Part shown: positions 33,451 through 44,690 of the stretch, piece by piece
Numbering within the stretch: the stretch's first letter is position 1
Layout: every line of letters begins with the position of its first letter
Assembly (NCBI GenBank): GCA_039621445.1
Contig: CP154954.1
Coordinates: 60,198,168 to 60,262,167 of the forward strand
Reading direction: 5' to 3'
Origin: Euglena gracilis
Taxonomy: Eukaryota; Euglenida; Euglenophyceae; Euglenales
DNA: 64,000 nt
Notes under the pieces: model-generated
Databases searched by the model: none
What the model saw: only the letters and a program-made list of their open reading frames with translations
Told to the model about the DNA's origin: nothing
Position numbers and translations under genes: made by a program

Positions 33451-33529
33451 GCTGCCGCAAATCAGCCCAGCCCGGCCCAAGAAGGATGCGTACCTGCTGG
33501 GCTCCCAGCGCAGCTACCCGCGGAGCAAG
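33451..33529 (+). CDS. Exon of the plus-strand gene
   Basis: CATCACAG ends at 33450 and AAG-GTCAGC follows at 33530. The exon reads RLPQISPARPKKDAYLLGSQ then RSYPRSK and ends in phase 0, matching the next exon. Unrecognised but clearly coding in style. Confidence 0.65.
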
Positions 33530-34407
33530 GTCAGCCCTGACCCCCATTCACTGTGTGTTGTTCTGTTTCTGTGCTGTTCCCTCCGGGTTCAATATTGAGA
33601 GGGTGACCTGATTTCAGGTGGGGGGTCCCCCCCAGGGCATCGCTTAAGAAAATTTGACACCACCTCCGAGGGGGGTCCAGCCAGCCAGCAGCCTTTTTCC
33701 AGCCCTGAATCCCCCTCCCCCCCCCCCCATCAATGCGTTTTATTTATTTTCCAGCCGCCCAAATGGTGGCTAAACGGCAATGTATTTTTGCATTTCGGGG
33801 GGGGGACAAAAATGGGCGAAAATGGGTCGGAATTGGCGGCCAGCTCAAAATTCGGCCGAAAAATGCATTTTTGCAGTTTCGATTTTTTTTTTGGCACCCC
33901 GTTTGGTTCGACCTCGAGTCGGGGATAGCTCCAGCTGGGGGACTCAAGGGGGTGCAGCCAGCATCTTTTTTCCAGCCAGCCCAAATTTTCCAGCCTCTGA
34001 GCCTCTGACCTCCTGGGGGGGGGGGGGTTAAAGACGCCATGGTCCCCTCTTGACTGTCGGGGGGCACCCAGGATCCCTCCAAAATGACAAAAGCATTTTT
34101 GATTTTTTTTGTTCAACAAAGGCACAAATAACCTTTTTTAGTTTCCTTGAGGCCGAATTTTTCGGCCCAGTGCTTCGCGCCGAGCCCAAAGTCACATGGG
34201 CCGCATGGGCCACCCGATGCCACTGTTTGGGGGGACCCTTGACCACGAGTTAATGAATGACCAAGACAGTCACTTCACACCTTAACCTGCTCACACCTTA
34301 ACCCCCATCAATAAGTCGATGTCCCCCCGTTTCAACAGTTTTGTGATGCGTACCGCTTGGAAAGGGCCACAAATGACGGCGGTCCCGTTCCTGTGTGACC
34401 TGTGCAG

Positions 34408-34542
34408 GCGGCCTCCGACTGCATGCCGGATGAGTACCTCGACGCGATGGGTGTGGGCTTCTCCCAGCTGAGCCGCGAGATGCCCGCACAGCGCACCCCT
34501 GCGAGCCGCGTGGGGCGGGTGACCACCTTGGCTGACGTGATG
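34408..34542 (+). CDS. Exon of the plus-strand gene
   Basis: This 45-codon phase-0 exon lies between TGTGCAG (ending 34407) and GTGTGT (34543). It reads AASDCMPDEYLDAMGVGFSQ, LSREMPAQRTPASRVGRVTT, LADVM. Phase is consistent with both neighbours at 33451-33529 and 36480-36633. No known domain; the start is helical and acidic. Confidence 0.7.
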
Positions 34543-34599
34543 GTGTGTGGGCGTCCCCACCCCCTTGGCCAGGGTCCATGGGTGACCACCAGGGTTCGA

Positions 34600-35600
34600 T
34601 TTTCAGTGGGGGGGGGATGGACTTCGCAGTTTTGAGCATTTTTTTGCGCATTTTTCGATTTTGGTGCATTTTTTTTTTGCTTTTTGATACATTTTTTTTG
34701 TGATTTACCCAAGTTTTGACATAAAACGCAAAAGGAAAATTTGCCAAAAATCAGAAGCCACAAAAAAAGCACAACCAGGGCTGGCGCAGCAGCCCCCCCC
34801 CCCCCCGGGGTCTGCAAAACCTTAAAGAGATGTGTGGTCCAGACAATTTTTTTACCGACCTGCGGGGGGGGGGGGGGGTCACTCCACTCTTCGAAGAGCC
34901 AGTCAGTCACTTTTTTGGGAAACCAGTTCATCACTACCCCCCCCCCCGGGGTCGGCGGGAATCCAAAGGAAGTTTGGCCAAAACATGCAAAAAAAGGCCA
35001 AAATAAATTTCCTGGGTCACTTTAGTGGCTTCTTGCCAACCCCCCCCCCCTCGGGGGAGGGGGCCAAAACCAGTCAGTCACTCTGAAAAAACCAGTCACC
35101 ACCCCGGGGGGGGGGGTCGGCCAGTGACTAAGTGATTGTGTCGTCCGGACTCCCCCCTCCTGGACTGGAGTGGGGACTGGAAGGGGGGGGGCACCCCACC
35201 CGCTGATCTGTACAGCCTCCTTAAATCCGGGGGATGTACTAGCCCGGCCTTGAAAAAAATGCACAAATTTACAAAAAATGCGCAAAAATGCACAAAAATG
35301 TTCAAATTTTTGGGGAAAACACAAAAATCACAAAAATCAAAAAATTGCCAAAACATGCAAAAAATGGCAGTAAAATTCAGAACAATTGTATGGAATTACG
35401 AGGAAAACGTCAGGTTCACAAAAATAAAATAAAAAATGCAGAATATGCAATTCGTCAATTTTTTTGTGTTTTTTGTTGTTTTTTTTCCCTGGCGGTGTTT
35501 GGATTTTTGCGCAAAAATTCTTTGATTATGAAAATTTTCTAGTTTTGGCCCCGGTTTTGCCCCTGGACCAAAATTTTTCTCATTTTTTTGACTTTTTTTT
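34600..35600. repeat. Low-complexity block with CCAGTCAGTCAC units
   Basis: Holds poly-C/poly-G snap-backs at 34795-34806, 34864-34880, 34937-34950, 35040-35060 and 35103-35116, separated by AACCAGTCAGTCACT units. A (GCATTTTT)n and CAAAAATGCAC stretch follows. No coding signal. Confidence 0.7.
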
Positions 35601-36479
35601 GGTGAACAAAATGCTTATTTTTTATGCCAAATGAAATAATCCCCTACGCAACCAAAACTTTTCCATCCTCTCCAACAGAAAGTGAACATCTTTTGGGGAG
35701 CTCCTTAAGGGTTTCACATACGACTTGCGTTTATTTGCATTTTTATTTTCGTTTTTTCTGTGCGCGTTTTCGAGGGTCTACGTTGTGCCCCCCCCCGCAT
35801 AGAACATCGCACGGCGCCAGGGGCCCAAAAATGGCAATTTTTTAGAAAAAAATTGCCTGGGTCGGCCAGCCGGAGCTGACCCTGCCCGGAAAACTGTATA
35901 ATAAGTTGAGAGACAGTATTGCATATAAGCGAGACGCGCTCGCGCCATTGAAAGCGTAAGTGATATCCATTCAGGATATCCTCATCACTGCCGTTTTTTT
36001 CTTGGGAGGTCAGCCAACCAGCCAGCCACCCCCCTTTTTTACCAGCAACTCCCAGAGGGATTGCGGACCACCCTCTGGGGAAGGGTTCGATGTGAAAACA
36101 GGTGGGGAGGGAGGGTGGTCCGGACCAGGAGGGAGAAAGGACCCCCCCACCTGAGCAGTGGCTTTTAGGGTGGCTCGAAGCAGCCGAATTAACACGAAAT
36201 AAAATTAACGAAATTACCACAAAATCGGTCAAATTGGTGTTCCCTCGACGGCGGTGCTCAGCGATCCGCTGGAAAAAAAGTCCGGCCCAGCAAAAAGGGA
36301 GCCACAGATGGCCGGGGCCCCCCAACCCCATCCCCCCCCGGGGTCAGGGGTTTTTTTAGTCGTGCCCCGGGGGGGGGGGTAGGGTGTGGGTCCGGCCGAG
36401 CCCCCCCCCCCCCCGGGGGTGTGCCTGCCATGGCACCACACAAGGCTGCGTTGCCCGACCCCTGCCCCCTCCCGCCCAG

Positions 36480-36633
36480 GGGGCCCCGGCGGAGGGCTCG
36501 CCGCGGGCGGCCGGCCCCGGCTCTGCCCCGCCGCCCAGCCCCCCCGGGCCCGGCGCGGGGAAGCCCGCCAGCCCCCCCGCCCTGCGGGAGTCGCTGCACC
36601 TCGTGCCCTTCGCGGAGGCCCAGCAGCGGCGGG
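36480..36633 (+). CDS. Exon of the plus-strand gene, cut by an assembly gap
   Basis: After CCCGCCCAG the phase-0 frame reads GAPAEGSPRAAGPGSAPPPS, PPGPGAGKPASPPALRESLH and LVPFAEAQQRR, then runs into Ns. Phase agrees with the exon ending at 34542. The Pro/Ala/Gly-rich first part and a helical end suggest a linker leading into a structured piece that is lost in the gap. Confidence 0.7.
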
Positions 36634-36646
36634 NNNNNNNNNNNNN
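36634..36646. other. Assembly gap of 13 Ns
   Basis: The gap cuts an exon of the plus-strand gene. Its true size is unknown, so continuity to the right is not assured. Confidence 1.
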
Positions 36647-38390
36647 TCTTTGTTTGCCTGGTTGAGAATTCTTTTTTTAATAAAATCACCTCCTGCGCAC
36701 TGGCATGAAAGAGAGAAATCCTACTTTGAAAGCTCTTGCGGTGCAAAAGTTTCGAATTTAGTGGTGGGTGAAGTTTTGAGGACAATGTCCAGCAGCACTG
36801 CATTTGCACTTGGTGATTTTTTGAATCACCAAATGCAAAAAAAAAACATTGCTCATTTTGGTGTCTCATCCTGATTCTTCCTATGGACCATACTCAGACC
36901 CATTCACCTTTGATCGTCAATTATATAAAATTTAGATTTAAACAAAAAAACACAACAACTGACTCCAAATCTCGACACATTGATTACACAGGTTTCCACA
37001 ATCACCACAGAAGAAGGGAGAGGGATGAGCGAGCCGCAATTCTGGGACAGACAGCGATGCAAGTATGTTGCCATATTGCTCTTCAAGGAACCTGCAAGAG
37101 GAAATCACGACACCACAAGGGGAAAAAATAGGGGAAACATCATGGAACAGAAGGGGGCTCCTTCTGACCTTTCCACAGGCAATGGTTCTATGAACTGTCC
37201 ATTATGGCTGTGAATGCCAGCCCTGATGGTTTCTCATATTGCTGCTGCTGCTGCTGCTTTCTTGCCTTCTGAATTGACACCGGTGTCCTCCTGAACTGAC
37301 ACCCGAGTCCTTTGAGTCCTTTGGCGCTCTCCCAGAAGATATTGATAGTCGGTTGCAAGGTTGCAACGATGGCCTACACAACCCCAGCCCACGTTGTCTG
37401 CCCACCCGCAAAAGTGCCCCATTAGGTTCGATTTTTCAAATTACTGCCGAAATGATTCCCAGAAATCTGTGAGTCCTGGGGTGTCCCGAAATAGTTCTGG
37501 GATTATTCCACACTGCTAACACTTCTCGGGTTCCCGTAAACATTTAGGGCCCGAAAAATAGGTTGTGCGGTGGAGGAGGTTTACGACTTTCCGTACACAT
37601 GGTTCAAAAACAAGTGTGTGGAAAACCGTGAACCTGAACTTGCCCATGGGTTCCCGTACACGTACACATGCACTGCCCCTCCTCTCGTTCCTGGATGTGA
37701 CCCAAACCTTGTCCCCTCCCACGTGGCACTTGGGCGATGGTCCTTTTCACCCAGCCCCCACCACATATGTCCGATGCAGCGACTGAATATGTTCATGGGT
37801 TCCCGTAAACTTTGCTTTCTGAAAGTAGTGTTGACTGACAGGTTGAAACCTGTCAACCTGTCAACCTTGACAGGTTGACAGGTTGACTGACAGGTTGAAA
37901 CATGCCACGTTTTGACCATGTCGGTGTTCCTCACTTCAACTTCTGGGGTTGCTTGTGGGGCGGTGGAGATGCACTCCCACCATTGCAAACAATCCGGCTT
38001 CGATTCGACCTCCCCCACTGCAGGAAGTATTCTTTGAAATTGGTGACCTGTTTGTGTGTTCATTTCCGACTGTCCAGCTACCCTGAAACAAAAGTTTTTT
38101 GGAACCTTTTGAAAATAGTTTAAAAAATTTGAATTGTTTTGGAGTGGTCAAAGACATCCCTTGGAGGTGGTTGTTCTGAGTGGTGTTCGCAATGATGAAT
38201 TCCAGTTGCTCCTTTTATCGGCAGATTAGATTAGACTTTTCCCCAAATGCAACAAGCAACAACAGATGGACTTCTGATAACGTACTCTGTACTCCACAGT
38301 TGCACATTCGGGATAATTCAGCCTCTTTTGCAGAGCTCTTCAACTTCATTTATGCAACATGTGTTTCTGAGGATCCTTGTCAACATGTTA
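36647..38390. other. Stretch without a recognised gene
   Basis: It includes a short (GCT)n at 37239-37257, four GGGTTCCCGTA(A/C)A motifs (37529, 37649, 37798 and, further on, 38960), and the palindromic block at 37827-37898. Open frames are short and unsupported. Confidence 0.5.
37827..37898. repeat. GACAGGTTGA palindromic cluster
   Basis: Units GACTGACAGGTTGAAA and CTGTCAACCTGTCAACC alternate in direct and inverted order, so the block can fold into several hairpins. The same TGACAG/CTGTCA word marks the V family, but no longer similarity is seen. Confidence 0.75.
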
Positions 38391-38791
38391 CCTCCCCCCC
38401 CCTTGTCTAAGAACCGGAAAAGATGGGTAAGAACCGGGGGGGGGGGGGCTTATTTTGCCAAAATATGGGTAAGAACCAGGGGGGTGGTGCTTAGACAAGG
38501 GGGAAAATTTTGAATGCAAAAAAAATCTGGCGCTTCGCGCCGAAAAGGAAAAATTCACCTTAATTTGGAGGTCCACTGTTGAACTTAATTTACACACATT
38601 TGGATGCAGAAATCAACAATACCTCACCAAATCAGGTCTCAGAAGTTGCAGAAATTTCGAAATGTTTGAGAAATTTCCCTTAAAAATGCACACAAAATAA
38701 ACCTCCCCGTGACGATGACCTGAAAAAAGATGGGTAAGAACCGGGGGGGTGGTGCTTAGACAAGGGTGGTGCTTAGACAGGGGGGGGGAGG
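38391..38791. mobile_element. R-family element, copy 1 (401 bp, TA target duplication)
   Basis: Ends are CCTCCCCCCCCTTGTCTAAG and the inverted GCTTAGACAGGGGGGGGGAGG, flanked on both sides by TA. Just inside are repeated AAAGATGGGTAAGAACCGGG units. The middle holds the hairpin GGCGCTTCGCGCC and the core TTTGGAGGTCCACTGTTGAA. It is closely similar along its length to 50039-50442. Non-coding, MITE-like; the TA duplication suggests a Tc1/mariner-type mobiliser. Confidence 0.85.
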
Positions 38792-39624
38792 TACGAAAAT
38801 ACATATGTTCATATATATATGTAAGTGATTTCATAGGGAGCTTCTTTTAATCACTGTCGATCATTGGAAGAAACAAATTTGATTTTTTTTTAAAGACCTA
38901 AGGTTACCTGAAATGCCCCCAGACAAATGAGGACCAGCCCGTGGTCTGCCTCTCCACTCTTAACGGGTTCCCGTAAAACGCTCATTGCGTATTGTTGCAG
39001 TTAACCGTAAGGAGGTGAACCTGTGGTCGTGTCCCAGTCTTGCATTCTGGTCGGGTGAGGTCTGTTGAGCTGCCCCCTCCGACACCACAGGTCCGGAACA
39101 AAGGAGACGTCTTGGTTCCACACAGGTCTTATTGTTGCACAAGGGGTTTAAAGGGGCAAATCAGGAAAATAGTGGTCACGGGCTTGGACTGGTTCCAGTC
39201 CAGTAACCAGTGTTCAGAAAATATCCGGGCTCTTTGGGCCAAACACAGAATATTAGGAAGAACCCCTGCTAGGATGGTGGCAGCAAATTTGGGCAAGTTC
39301 AAAAAAAAAATCCTCGGAGAAAAAAGTCGGAAACTGCGTAATTTACCCAAAATGGCGGAGAATCCCTGATTCAGAAAAACGTTAAAGTGCCCGTAAACCC
39401 GTAAACACAAAAGTGAAAAAGTGAAAAAGTGGTCAAAAAAATAGGCAGATGATGCGGGCTAGGATATTCGAAAATAGCCTTTTTCACACTGCACACTGCC
39501 AATCTCTGAATCTGAATCTATGACGTTGTGGGATTCCCTCACGTTTTTTTGGCTCTGTAAATTGTTTGCATCTTCTATTTCAGGTTAACAGCGGAGTTCC
39601 CGGCAGCCAGGAAAACAGGCACAC

Positions 39625-39808
39625 GTATGCAGACCCCATCTCCTTCAGGTTCTCCTCCAGCTGCAGGCGCAGGCGCTCGGACTTCCGGGACTCCCCGGAG
39701 ACCGTCGTGGGGCTGCCGGCGTTGGACCTCCGTCGGCCGGCCGTCGGGGACTGCGGCTCCTCATCCGTCGCGGTGTCAGAGATGGTGCCAGGGGGGAGCC
39801 GCCATGTG
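39625..39808 (-). CDS. Exon at the 3' part of the SUMO protease gene
   Basis: Acceptor GGCAG ends at 39809 and a GT donor is at 39624. It reads TISDTATDEEPQSPTAGRRR, SNAGSPTTVSGESRKSERLR and LQLEENLKEMGSAY, which is acidic and Ser-rich and then a helix. If unspliced it would run on to a TGA about 15 codons later, so it may be the terminal exon. Assignment to the protease gene rests on strand and style only. Confidence 0.6.
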
Positions 39809-40026
39809 CTGCCAACGATGCCGCATCAGTGCACGCACGCACGATGGAAAGGCCATGGATCGGAACGCCAGTCTTGTGTTTGGACTGGGCCTTGTGTTTG
39901 GCCTGAGCGACTTCAAAAATGAGCACCAAAGCGCTTCACTACACCCCGATGTCCAGCACAAGGGCCGGAAAATTTTGGCTGGCTAAAAAAAAGGCTGCCG
40001 GCTGACCTAACTCCTCCTGATGGGGG

Positions 40027-40516
40027 GTCCAGAGCATACATCTCTTTAAGGACCCCGGGGGGGGGGGGGGGGTGGGCTAGGGCTAGAAATTTGGGCTGGC
40101 TAGAAATTTGGGCTGGCTAGCCCGCTCCCCCCCGGGGGGGGGGGGGGCTGGGCCCTGGCTGGACCCGAACCGGGGCGAGCTGGACTGAAATCGGAAAAAT
40201 GCCCAAAAATGACCCGCAGAACACAGTTTTGAAAAAATGATGCATCTGAAACCCCCCAAAAATGCCCCAAACACCCCCCAAACCCCATTTTTGGCCACTT
40301 TTGAACACAGTTTTTCAAAAAATTTCGGCGCTTCGCGCCGAAAAATTTTGGGCTGGACCCCCCAAAAAGGGGCTGGCTAGCTGGGCTAGCAGCACCCCCC
40401 CCGGGGGGGGGGGGGTGCTGCTGCGGCTGGGCTGGGCCCAAATCGGGGCTGGCTGCAGCCGCCCCCCCCGGGGGGGGGGTTCGCAAAACCTTAGAGAGAT
40501 GTATGGTCTAGAGATG
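40027..40516. mobile_element. Inverted-repeat element with GGCTGGCTAG core
   Basis: The left end AGAGCATACATCTCTTTAAGG and the right end CCTTAGAGAGATGTATGGTC are inverted copies (about 25 bp, few mismatches). The inside contains four poly-C/poly-G snap-backs, GGGCTGGCTAG repeats and the hairpin CGGCGCTTCGCGCCG at 40327-40341. A related single end is at 34815-34838. Confidence 0.65.
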
Positions 40517-40570
40517 AAACTAGGCCCAATTTCAGGGTCAAACTGGGTGCCAGGCATTATTATTTTTTAA

Positions 40571-40722
40571 GGCGCCTGAAAAAACCTTAAAAAACCTTAA
40601 AAACCCTTAAATTTTTTTTGCCAAAATGCCTTAAAAAACCTTAAAAAACCTTAAAAAACCTTAAAAAAATCACCCCGGGGAAGTTTTTCTTCCCCGTGAT
40701 GACCTTAAAAAACCTTAAAAAT
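40571..40722. repeat. CCTTAAAAAA tandem array 1
   Basis: About nine units of 10-11 bp, interrupted by a CCCCGGGGAAG / CTTCCCCG snap-back at 40672-40696. Confidence 0.9.
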
Positions 40723-41574
40723 TTTCCCTGGGAATTTTTTTTCTTGCACCAAACAAATAATGGCATGTCTGAAACCCCGCATAAAGCCAGTCAATGCAGA
40801 AGCGGTTGTGAACAAACAATATGAAAACCGGATTGTTTGCCAAGGTTTCTGGCATAGTTCGGTTGGCCTCGGTTCACCAAAAGCTGTGACACACGGCAGA
40901 ATAAGCAAAACTGGCAACCACATCTTTCTTGATTTGAATTACTTAAGACATTCTTAGAGGAGTCAACCCAAATTGCTCAAAAATGCAATTGCAGCAAAAG
41001 TTGCATGAACAACAAAAAAATCCCGATTTGGGACAATTTACTACGCTGGAGCAGTTTCCCACACTTGCCACAGCATTTCAGCAGCGAAACAGTGCGTTCT
41101 CCAATTGAGCGGTGATTCCACGAATTTTTCCCACTTTTTTTTGCCCAAGCACGCGAAAGTTTTGGTCCTCGCACTTATGTGCAGCAGTTGGAAGAAAGAC
41201 TTTCTCGTTTGGATCAGAAACCTTGCCATTGTGGAGAAATTCCTGCTGAATTTGCATGCTTTCACACCCAAAATCTCGAATATCGCAAAGTAGGATTGAG
41301 AATTTGCAACAACAGTGGCAAAATGACACAGTGGATATCCGAACCGCAATCGCGGATTTGCAGACCCGCAATGTGGCAACCCGTGCCAGGGCGGTCCTTA
41401 GGCAAAAAAAAATCCTGTCCCCATACACTTCAACCAAAAATTAAGGAAAAGGGGATTTTGGCAGGGGAAAATTTTTTGAAAAAACGTTGAAAAATGAACC
41501 CAAAATGCATGGTTGGTTTTTTTGATGAAAAATCACATTTTCCCAAAAAAAATCACCAAAATTTTAGGGATGAA

Positions 41575-41965
41575 AATTGTTAGTTTTTAGGAGGGGGGTC
41601 AAAAAATGCAGGTCAAAAAAATGGGACCAAATTTTGGAACAGTCAAATTTTACTGACATTTTTCCCTTGGAAATTTTTTGGATTTTCAGTGGCATTTTTT
41701 TGCTTCCAAAATCTCTCAAAATTAAAATTTTGAGAAATGTTGATTTTGACAAAAAAAAACTCAAAGATTTCAGGGTTAAATTTGGTAGTTTTAGGAGGGG
41801 GGGGGTGGAAAATAACGAAGGTCAAAAAAGGTGGACCAAATTTTGACACAGTCAAATTTTACTGACACTTTTCCTCTGTCAAATTTGTTGGATTTTCAAT
41901 GACATTTTTCTTGCTTCAAAAACCTCTCAAATTCAAAATTTTGAGAAAATGTTGATTTTTTGGAA
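41575..41965. repeat. Tandem duplication, period about 209 bp
   Basis: AGTCAAATTTTACTGACA recurs at 41641 and 41850, with surrounding GGTAGTTTTAGGAGGGGGGG and AAAATTTTGAGAAA blocks duplicated in the same order. A/T-rich, non-coding. Confidence 0.8.
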
Positions 41966-42054
41966 GATGTGAAAAATGGGGGTTTGAGGGAGTTTAATGG
42001 CCATTTTTTGAGGAAAAAGTTCTAAAGTAATTTTTTGTCATCAAAAAGTGACGT

Positions 42055-42215
42055 TTTTAAGTTTTTCCAGACTTTTTTTTTGTTGCGTTTTTTTAAAAAA
42101 AACACATATTTTTAAAAAAACTTGTTTTCTTTTTGAAAAATTTATTTATAAAAAACTTGTTTTTTTTAAAAAAAAGTTTTTTTAAAAAAAACATGCTTTT
42201 TAAAAAAAACAAGCA
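42055..42215. repeat. Poly-T/poly-A snap-back cluster
   Basis: Repeated TTTTTTAAAAAAAAC blocks are each nearly self-complementary. Confidence 0.9.
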
Positions 42216-42523
42216 GTGAACCTTGGCAAGCAGCTATGGTCAAGCCCCAAAATTTCCCCATTTGAGGCCATTTTAGGCCATTTAAGGCCAACAGGCAAGC
42301 AAATGTCCTGAATAGGGTCAGAAATTTAAAATAATTGCAATGAAAAAAAATGGATGGTTTCGAGTTTCGAGTTTCGAGGTGACCCACTCTGTATCCCATG
42401 CAACAAGGTTTTGAGCAATGTGTATGGCGGCACACTGCATGGGCACGCGTTTGGTATTGCTCACATGAAAAAGTTGGATTATTTTGTCAGTGTTCATGAG
42501 GCTATCCGGTGTGGGTGCACGGG

Positions 42524-42762
42524 TCAGGGCGGTCCATCAGGGACGGGAATTTTTTTTTTCAGTTAACTGCCCCTCCAGGCAGTTTTGGACCCGAAATAAT
42601 TTTTCTGGCGTCTTCGGCGCCGGGTGTTTTTTTGACCCATTTTGGGACCCATATGCAGGAACCCATAGCTAAAATGGCCTAAAATTCCTAAAATGCCTAG
42701 AATGGCCTAAAATTCCTAAAATGCCTAAAATGGCAATAACTGTCCCTCATGGACCGCCCTGA
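42524..42762. mobile_element. MITE with TCAGGGCGGTCCAT ends
   Basis: Inverted ends TCAGGGCGGTCCAT..AGGGAC and complement (about 21 bp with one or two mismatches) bound 239 bp. CAGGG-type ends are usual for hAT elements, but an 8-bp target duplication is not visible. The interior has AAAATGGCCTAAAATTCC units. A lone half-end is at 41388-41400. Confidence 0.7.
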
Positions 42763-42863
42763 TCCCATCCTTCGCCCGAGGCTTCTTCCTTGGGCGTTCC
42801 GAAGCCACAGGAGTCTGAAGCCATCGGGCAATCTTCGGGGTCTGAGATATTACCTGAGGAAAA

Positions 42864-42966
42864 AAATGCCTTAAAAAACCTTAAAATTTTTTAAAATTCC
42901 TCAAAAAACCTTAAAAAACCTTAAAAAACCTTAAAAAACGCCTTAAAATTTTTTGAGAAATCTCGC
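42864..42966. repeat. CCTTAAAAAA tandem array 2
   Basis: About eight units in the same orientation as the array at 40571-40722. Confidence 0.9.
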
Positions 42967-43504
42967 CTTAAAAAAAAATGCCTGCTGGGTGCCAAAAAAT
43001 CGAACCTGCAAAAATACTCCGGAGACATCCAATCGTGCAAAGAAGTCGTTTGGGGGGGGGGGCAAAATATGACCTGGGTAGCCCAATTCCGACCCATTTT
43101 ACTTGTATTTGTTCCATTTCTGCACCGGCAAAATCAAATAAAATCCCGTCCAGCCGCCCTTCGGACGTCTGCAAAATAATAAACCCTTCGATGGGGAGAG
43201 GGGGTCCAGGGGTGAAAAAAGGCTGCTGGCTGGCTGGACCCTCAGGGGATGGTGTCCTTCGGCTTAAGCGGCGCCCTGGCCCCCACACACAACCACCCCA
43301 TGTGGCCAGAGGACTGTGGGGCAGTTTTCTTTCAACCTGTCTCTGTCTGGAGCTGGGCCGAATCGGGTCCCCAAAACTAAAACTGCAAACCCCCCCAAAA
43401 AATGCCAAATTCCAAAGACCCAGCGCCCTCCGGGAATTAAAACTTGATGGGGGGAGGGGGTTCCAAAGCTGGAAAAAGGCTGGCCGGCTGAACGCATCGG
43501 AAGG

Positions 43505-43605
43505 GTGACTCCGGCGGCGTCTTGCGGCCGGGGCCTCCTGGTGCCTCTGGCCCGGGTCGCCACCATCACGGCTCAGCATCACACGGCCATCCAGCTGCGG
43601 ATGGA
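43505..43605 (-). CDS. Candidate exon, basic
   Basis: After CCGCAG the minus frame reads LDGRVMLSRDGGDPGQRHQE then APAARRRRSHP. Another frame reading PEAPGGPGRKTPPESP is also plausible from a later acceptor. It lies in line with the SUMO protease exons. Confidence 0.4.
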
Positions 43606-44469
43606 CAGCGGATGAACACCGCCGCCAAAGATACAAAAGCGGCCCAAACCCGGCAGATTGGTGGAGTTCAGAGGGACATGTTTCTGACCCGCAGCTTCAT
43701 TCGCTCAAGGTGAGGGCCTGGGAGGCAGAGCGATTACCGACAGAGAGATTACCTCCTCCCCCCTGTCTCGGCACTGGAAAAGATGGGTGGGGAAAAAATG
43801 TCTCCGAGAAAGCTGTGTTTGAGGAGCGTATCGGAACGCTACAACGTGCGGGACATCGGCGTCCGCCCTCTGCTTCCGGGGTGTTCAAACCACCCCCGGG
43901 GGATACACGCTGAACGAGAGGTGCACGTTTTGCTACAATATGCACGCGAACCAGGGGCTGCCATCAAAAAAGTGGGGACCTTATGTAGCCTGGAAAAATC
44001 GGCGTTATGCACCAAAAAAAAAAGGAAATACTTTCTTTTGGGGTGATTTGACAGTATTTGGGCATAAAATCAACCAAAATTACACTGCAAAATTCTTCGT
44101 GAAAAAAAAACTTTGAGAAAATACCATCAGTTGTCCTGACAAAAGGTACTTCCCTGAGAGGCGGCCTTCGCAAAGACAGGTATGGACCAGAGAGGTGGTA
44201 CATCCACAAGGTTCCCTCCAAGTATTTTTGAAGACCGGGGGGTCCACCCACCCGCCAAAAAAAAAAAAACAGGCAGAAAATGGCCAAAACCATTGGGGTG
44301 GCGCGGGACCTGAGGGATCCAAACTTAAAAAAAACAACACCCCTGATTCCCTCTGAGTTCTCAAAAAAATCATTTGAGAGAAGCATGATACATATGGGGC
44401 GATAATCAATGGACAGGTGCAAGTTGCCGTGCGGCTGCTGATTGGGATAGACGACGTTTACAGTGAAAC

Positions 44470-44690
44470 AGAAAAACAGGGTCGGGGTCTGGGGGTGGAA
44501 GTGGGCTGACAGAGCAGGCCAGGCAGGAGTGCAGGTGACCGGGGCGTGGGGTGGCAGCAACCGCCACGCAGACCTGGCCGCAGGGGCCCTGGCGGTGCTG
44601 CGGGACCCCCACGCCGGACGGGCTACGGATCGACCACCATCACCGCGGCGGGCTTGTCGGCAGACACTGCCAGGGCTGATGCGGAAGGCG
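44470..44690 (-). CDS. Candidate exon region, Ala/Arg-rich
   Basis: A GC-rich island open on the minus strand. From an acceptor GCATCAG near 44680 the phase expected from the exon at 45775-45879 reads ALAVSADKPAAVMVVDP and then a stop; a different phase stays open much longer. The call is an exon of uncertain frame. Confidence 0.3.

Noticed and set aside
37570-37878. Frame FPYTWFKNKCVENREPELAH as a coding exon
   Set aside because: It overlaps repeated GGGTTCCCGTA motifs and is open in two plus frames; no splice sites support it.
42968-43636. 222-codon minus open frame
   Set aside because: Most of it runs across dispersed repeat DNA (GGCTGGCTGG and poly-C blocks). Only 43505-43605 looks exon-like and was kept as a candidate.
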